This document shows positions 56,271-64,000 of a stretch of DNA of 64,000 bases, in pieces. The notes beneath the pieces are model-generated. The model did no database searches and was not told where the DNA came from. It saw only the letters and a program-made list of their open reading frames with translations. The stretch is from Mercurialis annua (Eukaryota > Streptophyta > Magnoliopsida > Malpighiales > Euphorbiaceae). Position 1 is the stretch's first letter. The number at the start of each line of letters is the position of its first letter. The stretch spans positions 27,727,501-27,791,500 of the forward strand of contig NC_065577.1 in NCBI RefSeq assembly GCF_937616625.2, given 5' to 3'. The position numbers and the translations under genes are program-made.

Positions 56271-57911
56271 ATAAGGTCCAAGGAACCTTTTTTAACACTT
56301 GCGGGCACCAAAATGCACTTTTAGCACTGTTTTACTTAACCATCAAGTTGTAATACGAATTTAATTAAAAAATAGTGTTTCTAGCTAATCCTAATACCTA
56401 AAGGCCTATCACTTCACACACTTTCAACCCTAGAAGATTCTAGGGAATCCTTGGTCACATCTTTTCACTATAAATACTACTGCTAGTCAACTGAGTCAGG
56501 GGTCTGACCAGGAAGGTAACAACCATAGAGTAAAATTCGAATTTCCCCTTAGAAACCCTAGGTCGAATTTTTCAACACACACCACACAAAAATCGCATTT
56601 CAATTTAGTCCTATAAACACTTAAGAACGCTTCGATTCTCCAAAAATACAGCCCTGCACAGACTCAAAGTTGGATTCCGCATCCACTTAGCCAGCAAACG
56701 AGCCAAAAACTCAGACCGGTAATTCTGAGGACCCTTTATTATTGTTCCTTTGATTTTCATGTGCCATGATTTAATTAGGGTGTATGTTTAGCTTGATTGT
56801 TAGTTTTTTCCAAAAAAATTGTCATGCTAGACTTAATATTTTGAATGCCAGATTGCCATGAAATCGTTGATAGACATGTTAATTCGCTGTAATTAATCAT
56901 GTTTATGCTCAAATATAGAAACCCAATTGATTTAAAGACCTTAGAATGCATGTTTCTAGGTGTATTTAGCCTTTTTGCCATGTAAAAAGACCTAAAAATA
57001 GTTGCTGACAATAAATAATTTTTCATTTAAATGAACTTTAAACACTCTGTAAATGCAATATTTGGATTCCTTGTTCACTTTTATGCGATTTCGACTACTT
57101 TAGCATGAGAAACGGACTTCAAAAAAGTGAGAACGAAGCAAAACAAAAATCCTGAAACTGCTATCACGAACCGCCGCCGCCGCCCCTGCAACTGGCGAAG
57201 CCGCCAGAACAAAGTGGCGGAGCCGCCACTATGAACTTCCGGCGTCGGAAGTCACACCAGCGCCGTGTTCTTCGTTCATTATCTTCCCAGATCCGCTCCC
57301 AGATCTTCGAAACTTCGATCCGAACTTCAAAACGTGTTTCCGGGCTCATCCAGACTATGAATCTGGCCCAGTTTTCATGTACTTTAATATTCTTTATTGT
57401 AACGGGCCAGACCCGATGTAAAATCGACTCATAAGTCCAAATATGTAACATGGGGTATAAACCGGGCCCACGAGCCCGAGGCCTAGCAAACCGGCAACTT
57501 CCAGAGCCTATTTCGGGCTAAACCGAACTCAGAATCGACTCCGGATTGAACCAATAAATATGGATCGATGGGCCCATAACTCTCGTGATCTGACTGAGAA
57601 CCAATTCCGACCGGACCGATAGTCAAAACCCGCGCGAGTGCCAGGCATTCAAAAGTCAACGAGGTTAAAAGGTATTCCTAACCTTATATGTATATCAAAC
57701 TGCCCCTAAGCATGCCAGCATTGTTCTTCGCTTTCCAAAAGCATTCCAAATAATATAATAAGCGGTTAAAGGACTAATCAACTAAAATTAGCTCATTAAT
57801 GCAATTTCAGCTCATCACTTAGACATCATAGGACTGCCATGAAAAAGTACTAGATCGAGAAGTCAGCCATAAGCCTTGGGCGAGCGGCCCCTGAACCCCG
57901 CTCCACTCACA
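56271..57911 (+). mobile_element. 5' LTR of copy B, missing about 300 bases at its start
   Basis: It aligns in reverse complement with about 15030-12893 of copy A and ends CCGCTCCACTCACA. Its start joins the LTR fragment on the left head to head. The GC-rich block of copy A at 13985-14110 matches 57165-57260 here. Confidence 0.82.
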
Positions 57912-57912
57912 G

Positions 57913-57930
57913 TGGCGACTCTACTAGGGA
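57913..57930 (+). other. Ogre-type primer-binding site
   Basis: TGGCGACTCTACTAGGGA follows the LTR end by one base. The TGGCGACTC start is the form reported for Ogre elements, complementary to a tRNA-Arg 3' end; the tRNA match is from family knowledge. Confidence 0.7.
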
Positions 57931-60900
57931 TTAAAATCAACTGTTTTTAAAACAGAAATATAAAAATATTCTCAGAGTTGTTTTAAAAAACGGTTGCCAT
58001 GGACCTAAACCGCATGGCTTGCGCCTTATCAGTCACCGACTTTATTTTCCAGACATATTCGCACGTGTTGCATTGCATTAGAAATTTCTCTTATTACCGA
58101 CTCTCTAGGAGTCCCTATTCACCCCCGGTACTCATAGCCAATCTCACGCTCTGGCATTTGCACTCCAGTGACCAGAACGTCTTATGCGGTGCAATATCAC
58201 TCACAACCCAGTACCTCGGTCGTTTGCACTCGTGATTGAGGAGACCTATCAAAGGTATATCTGTCTGTGCGAGCCTTAAATCGATTACTACCAAAATCCA
58301 ATGAGGCCTACATGCATTCCAGCTTAGACACTATCCTCTAGGAAAATACCCAACATAATGTTTGTATTTGAGGCACGCTGTTAATGTAATGATTTCAAAT
58401 CCAAGTTTTCAAAAAATACCATTCAATCTTAGTCTTAGGTCTGGCCTAACATTTTTCCAGTTTCGAAACCAGATTTTTAAAACATCTTGTTGGGCCAGGC
58501 CTAAAAGAACAAATCTGATCAAGTAAAACTCCTTTACTTGATCAAACCTCCAATAACCAGTCTACTGGAAACTCCTTTCACTAGATACAGCCGCCAGGCT
58601 AAATCAAATTCCGAATTTCAAAATGGACTTCCACGTCCACCCTACATGTTTCAACCCCTTCCAGAAAGGGATAAAAGAGTCATTACATTAATAAATGCCG
58701 TCTATCTGCTTTAGAGTTGATAGAAGAGAGCTTTTGCAGGACCGCCGACTCTTGCATTGCGATGCGAGGGTCCAAACCAAAATACCTAGGAATAAACCTT
58801 GTCCGGAACACATGTGTGGGAGAAATAAGGTTGGAAGAAACAACGTATCTCTATGATATCATACTGTTCTACGTGCTAAGCTGCTATGTGATACGTGTTA
58901 AAACTAACCCTGCATACTATGCATCACGCATATCATGCATCTCATACTAACCCCTTATGGATACAGCAACATACATGCATCATGCACTAACCCATTGCCT
59001 TACAGCCATGCTACTGACTGCTCTATCTAGTACCCAGTCAACATTCAGAATGTCAAGCAATCAGTCCAACAAATCAGAACGGTCCTACCACAACCCCAAC
59101 ATCGGCAACCCCGACATCCGACGGAGCAGACAAAACGACTGTGCTTTCAGCTTTCCAGAACAACCGAATGGAATAGCAGGAGTTTCAGTAACCTAGAATA
59201 GCCAAGCGAGACAGCAAGGGTTTAATCTACCCAGGACAAGCAGAGGGGACAACATGGATCCCATCTATTTGGAACAATCAAGCTGAAGAACAAAGGTCTT
59301 AGCTTTTCAGATCAATCGAATGGAACAGCAGAGGATTCAACCACTTTCGAACAAACTAATAAAGCAGAAAAATTCTCGGCAAAGCTCAACTACAGACTTA
59401 GTGTCCTACGTCGACTTTAAGAAGAGACCAAGCATCAGAAGAAAAAGGAATTAGCGCCCGAATCGAACGCATCTCCAGCAAGACAGATACAGGGACCCAT
59501 CCCAAGTCTCATACCCTACGAGACCTATTTACAATGCTTTCTCTGCATTTGATTATTTTTGAACTTCTCATTTTATTAAAATTCCAAAGTTAATGTTGAA
59601 TTCTATTCAGCTCATTTATGTGATGTCTTGCCTGATGGACATGTTATTTTCAATAGCCATATATGCATGCATTGATGAGATCAAGCTATCTCATTTGCTC
59701 ATTCAATAACCGGTACAAAGAAGTGAATAACTTCTAGAGATAATTATGTCGCTAGAGACTTTATTCCTGAATCATGAGAAAAACTGGATAGCTATCATAA
59801 AGGGACAACGGCTTGCAGAGTAGTACCCACAAGAGATCTCTCACAGGTCTCTTGGCATAAAAAGATTTGGCCACAAAACAGAAGGCTTACGCGACTCAAA
59901 GGCGTCCAACAGTAGAGGCACACGTTAGAACGGACGTCTAGGAATCATCATCAACAAAGAAGTCCACCGCCAACAACAGCCCACCTATCTACGAGAGTGG
60001 GACGATCTAAAGAGTGGAAGAAGGAGTGCGCTACAATACCTCCTCTGGACGCCTCCGAGCCGCATAAGACGCTCATAAAAATAGTCAAATTCAAAAAATC
60101 CGAAAGGACTAATTGACGATAGGGGTATGGCCCCTTGAAACAGAAAGTATCTCAATTGTACAGGTTATTCAATGAGTTAGCAATATAGATCTTTTATCAA
60201 GCATGCATGCCATGATTATTGACCAGTGCATGTACCTAGAAAGGACAGACAAACGACCATAAATTCTAAAGCACAATCTTTGAGACAATGGAAAATAATG
60301 AAATGATAATAATAATCAAATACACTTCCCAATAGCGCCATGTGATTGTTGAAATGTGCACATACTGTCAAAAATGGAAGCGAGTCTTACAGGGCTTAAA
60401 CACATAACCAAAGAAATTGAATGGAGTAGCTGAACTTTTTATTGGGACATCCGATCCCCCCCCCCATAAGAAAAACAAAATGCTCCAATGAGGGAGCAGA
60501 CAAGAGTCTGGAATGTAAGGCTAAAGGAAAGTATATGCAAACTTTGCAAGATACAAAGCTCAAAAATTCCCAGTGCATAATCTGGAGGCATTAAGACCAC
60601 AATGGGATTTCACGAGACGATGAGTTCTCGACATTTGGGACGATCAAAACAGAACAATATGAGTTTCAGTCATCCAGAGCAACCAAATTGAACGTCATAG
60701 AGGTTCAAAAGCAGAAAAGGCTTCAGCTATCCGGAACAACCGAACAAAACATTGTAAAACATTCAAACAATATGGTTTTCCAATATGTTTTTCTAGAAGC
60801 GCTGTTAATAGTCGAATGCGCATAAAATATCATGAAAATTACAGATCAATCTGTCTAAGGCCGGACTAGAGAGTGTAGAATGAGAAAGACAAGAGAAAGA

Positions 60901-61689
60901 CTCTTCATTGAACCATCCAGTCCCCCACCAGAAAACTTAATGCTTCAATGAGGGGACAATACTGAGTCTACATTTGATATAAGCGCGGTAAAAATGAAAA
61001 ATGGGGCCAAGTTTTGCAAATTTGGAAGCCTCGAACAGGCCTGGAATACCGAGTCCAGAATGGACAAGAACAGGAAAATGGAAAATAGGGATAATTTTCG
61101 TATAATTGGTTTCCAGAAACACAAGCAACGACGGGCAGCAGAGTTCACTTCACCAGGAAAGTGGAAAATAGGGTTTCGCATAATTGGGCTCCAGAAACAC
61201 AAGCAACGATAAGCAGCAGAGTTCACTCCACCAGAAAAGTGAAAAATAGGTACAACTTTTGCAAAATTGGGGTCCTGAAATGCAAGAAACAATAATTTCC
61301 AGGCCTCTACTTCCAAAAATAAAACGCCAGAGCCACAAGAATAAACAGGCGCCAGGCCCACAAGAAATACCCAGAATAAGCACCATGCCTGCGACACCCG
61401 AAGACGAAACCCGACCAACATGGGCCACCACAACCCTCACAATAGGCGACAAGCCTCCACCTCTATGAGATTTACAGAATAGGCCAACATGCCTCCGCTA
61501 CCCAGAGATGGTAATCTGATAGCAGAAGGCATTAAAGTCCTCAAACAGAAAAATAAAAGAATCCCTCACCCAAAGATTGGGGGGATGTAAAGTTCTCATC
61601 CGTCCAGACGACCGGGGACTTAAGGTCCCCATCACCCAGAAACCACAGGCGCTAGCCTTAGGTCACCCAAAAACCACGTGCACTAACCT
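57931..61689 (+). other. Leader and non-coding internal region of copy B
   Basis: 57930-58970 matches the copy A leader. 58970-59590 replaces the copy A gag interval with unrelated, weakly repetitive sequence (AACCGAATGGAACAGCAG-like phrases). 59590-61680 matches the copy A non-coding region. No frame resembles gag or pol. Confidence 0.6.
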
Positions 61690-61965
61690 TACAACAACTA
61701 GAGAACCGGGGGCACAGGGTCTCCATCAGCAGAAGAACCGGGGGCATCAGGTCTCTACCAGTAGAAGAATCGGGGTTATCAGGTCTCCACCAGCAAAAGA
61801 ACCAGGGGCATCAGGTCTCCACCAACAGAAGATTTTGAGGCATCAAGTCTCCACCAGTCAGAGAACCGGGGACATCAGGTCTCCAACAGCCAGGGAATTA
61901 GGGGCATTAGGTTTCCAACAGTCAGCGAACCGGGAGCATTAGGTCTCCACCAGCCAGAAACCATA
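61690..61965. repeat. Minisatellite of copy B (30-33 bp units)
   Basis: About eight imperfect units with GAACCGGGGGCATCAGGTCT then CCACCAGCAG occur. In reverse complement they match the GGTGGAGACCTGATGCCCCC array of copy A at 4375-6330, so the array predates the split of the two copies and has changed in length since. Confidence 0.85.
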
Positions 61966-62164
61966 AATAGAAAGGATAAAAGAGGCCAGAAGAGCTAAAG
62001 CAGATACAACATACAAAATAAATCTGTAAAAGGAAGATGCGTCCAAAACGCCAAATATACAAAATATCATGCAAATCTACACAGTCATTAATGGAATCGT
62101 TCAAAACGTGACAAAACGCACAGTACAAGCCTAACAATCAGAGTCCAAATCCTGCTTTAATGTC

Positions 62165-63990
62165 TTTCAGTCTCCGTAAGGGCTCCCAGAGGGCGTGTCA
62201 CCAGAGTAGCGCCTAGTCTGCGCACTACCAGAAGACGAGGCGAAATCCCCATAACCTCCTCGAACGTCAGAACCTGGACTACCACGGGATCTCCGCCCAC
62301 GATCACAAGCGTGAAGTCCACTTCTACCTCCAGAGAACCCAGGAGGGATGTTGCTTTCAGCCATACCCTATCCTGTCAGACGCACCTGCTCCTGCAAATC
62401 GTCAATGCACAACTGCAGAAGAAGTTAGAGAGCAGTCATAGCTATAGGATTGTATACATGCATACATATAAGATAGAAATATTGCATATTTTTTTTACCC
62501 TCATTTGTGCAGACACAGTGCACAGCCGATCACGCCAGTAGTAGGCAATATCAGCCAACTAAACCACGTTAGACACCGGTACCTGAAAACCAGATGGGAA
62601 ACACTCAATCCAAACAAGGCGAACATGTCCTCAAAATAAAAGCACAGAAGAAAGGAAACACCCACTTGAGTACAGTTGGCAGGCGCAAAGGAATGCGTCA
62701 TGTAGCACAAGGGGATAGAGTCCTGCACAGGCCCACACACGCCACCGTAACGCGTAGATCTCTTTGGCATCTGACTCAAAGAACCATACACCACGTCACC
62801 AGCACCAGCTCGCCTAACAGCCGAGACTCGATTAGAAAACCCAGGGATGTCTACCTTAGCACAGATAGAACGAGAACTTCGTCTAGCACCTCCCTGAGAA
62901 AACATCAGAAAAGAGCTCAAGTAGAGGAAGAAATCCGGAAAGCGAAAACCAGGAAAGTAACACATACCTGTGGCCCTGCGTCCGCCTGTTGAACCTGAAC
63001 AAGAGGCACTCTGTCTAATGGAAGCCTCCCTAGTAGAATATGCCTCATGAAGTCGTCTAGATAGCTCAGTTGAGGGACATATACCAGACTGGTAACCGAG
63101 TAACCCCTCAGATCCGGTCGTAGAGTAGGCGATGTCACGTCCCTGCCACGCAACATCGACAAAGGAGGTTTAGCTGGAACCATACGAGTATGTAGGCGAC
63201 CCTACCAATGGAGAACACGTTCGCCCAGAAACCAGGATCTACAACTCGGGCCATGCATCAGATAAAGCATGCCCGATCTCTATACCGCACCTTGTACCCA
63301 CCGAGGCCAACGAACAATAGGCAGAGTGTTCTAAGAAGTATCCACCTGCAACCAATAGAACAGGTATCAACACTGCAAATAAGGCTCAAAATGGTTCAAG
63401 AATAGAGTTTGGTACTCACGTCTGTCCACGCCAGCTCGTTTAGCCAGCCTCTGTACTCAGCTCCCTAACTCTGCATCAGAGTATGAGAAAAGTCCCAAAA
63501 CCTCAGCATAGGGTATCCTAACCTCGGAAGGACACCAAAGCCGGTTAAAAGGCCCATCTGGATGGCCCAAATTTAAAACAGGAGAAAAAACCGGCAAAGG
63601 TAACAAAAACAAGAACTCGATGCAGCTAAAAAGCAATAAAACAACTCACGTGTACAACATGCCACATCCCAGAAAGACAGGATCCCCCACGGACCATGCT
63701 GGTGTAAAGATAGGCCAAAGCAGCAGACCCCCAGCCATAAGAACTAACCGCGTCCAAGTTCTCTAATGCCGGTAGCATACAAAGTGTCAGAGTTGCGCCT
63801 GAACTATAGAAAAAACTAGACTCCAGAAGATAACAGATGAAAGCTCAGGCAATCAGATCAACCTTGCCACTAGTCCGGGGAAAGCTCTCCTTGTAACGAT
63901 CATACAACTCAAGATGTCGAAGACTGCGACCCTTCATCTTCCGAACAAAACCCAACATCTCGAAGATATATGTATATATCCCTCTAAGCA
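62165..63990 (-). pseudogene. Antisense plant mobile domain (PMD)-like gene of copy B
   Basis: Reading right to left, exon-like blocks are: about 63980-63860 (LRHLELYDRYKESFPRTSGK); about 63808-63655, with MLPALENLDAVSSYGWGSAA followed by LAYLY, matching the PMD core pattern of Leu-rich helix, YxWGSAxLAxLY; about 63570-63420 (VRIPYAEVLGLFSYSDAEL); about 63350-62995 (LMHGP, FLGERVLHW, KPPLSMLRGRD, SYLDDF); about 62890-62665 (RRSSRSICAKVDIP and SLSQMPKRSTRYGG); and the last exon 62430-62165, a Gly/Ser/Arg-rich tail. Blocks are separated by GT-AG intron-like stretches. A few in-frame stops occur (near 63464, 63210 and 62370), so this copy is probably inactive. PMD proteins such as MAIN and MAIL1 act in silencing and genome stability in plants; the role here is unknown. 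Confidence 0.6.
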
Positions 63991-64000
63991 TAAAATCCCA

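Larger units (their letters stand above)
56271..64000 (+). mobile_element. Copy B: second pol-less Ogre/Tat-like element, plus orientation, runs off window
   Basis: Order: 5'-truncated LTR (56271-57911), Ogre-type PBS (57913-57930), leader, non-coding region, minisatellite (61690-61960), and an antisense PMD-like gene (62165-63990, minus strand). It is collinear with copy A in reverse complement, except for the gag interval and the repeat arrays. As in copy A, no pol domain is visible, although sequence beyond 64000 is unknown. Confidence 0.75.

Overview
This window is nuclear DNA from a flowering plant, probably a eudicot. It holds one ordinary host gene, split into eight exons by plant-type GT-AG introns, inside about 50 kb of nested transposable elements of typical plant families (Ty3/gypsy Tat/Ogre, CACTA, MULE, Stowaway, Helitron, LINE). 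There is no sign of bacterial, phage or organellar sequence. All calls come from reading the sequence; no database search was run.

Layout. (1) 1-16557: long LTR sequence of a family that starts TGTAATACCCC and ends GGGTGTGACA. One LTR (1701-3310 plus 15332-16557) is split by a 12-kb element in minus orientation (copy A, 3311-15331). (2) 16558-17367: relics. (3) 17368-39033: a CACTA transposon with matching CACTACTAAAAAA ends. Its TNP2 transposase is split just after the start codon by a Tat-lineage gypsy element (19327-32955), whose gag is in turn split by a third, pol-less LTR element (24923-31067). (4) 39433-49923: the host gene, an orthologue of the plant nucleoporin NUP1/Nup136, apparently intact, with a decayed gypsy fragment in intron 2, a MITE in intron 6, and a truncated LINE plus a small Helitron in intron 7. 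(5) 49924-53926: MITEs (one nested in another), a foldback MULE-MITE with a 9-bp target duplication, an unrecognised AT-rich stretch and a decayed CACTA end. (6) 53927-64000: an LTR fragment of the copy A family (minus) joined head to head with a second copy (copy B, plus), which runs off the window.

The most interesting theme is that all the Tat/Ogre-type elements here carry an intron-containing gene antisense to gag-pol, while having lost or never had much of pol. In the two elements nested in the CACTA the antisense gene belongs to the type I associate with the putative gypsy transposon domain (PF04195-like). In copies A and B it looks like a plant mobile domain (PMD) gene, related to the host silencing proteins MAIN and MAIL1. 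Copy A has also tandemly triplicated part of this gene, fusing two exons into a chimeric exon that keeps consensus splice sites, and it carries several minisatellites. The CACTA contains a long imperfect hairpin just upstream of its transposase start, a plausible small-RNA precursor. Premature stops in TNP2 and pol are nearly all of the C-to-T or G-to-A type expected from deamination of methylated cytosine.

The host gene starts only about 400 bp from the CACTA end, so its proximal promoter is bounded by transposon sequence.
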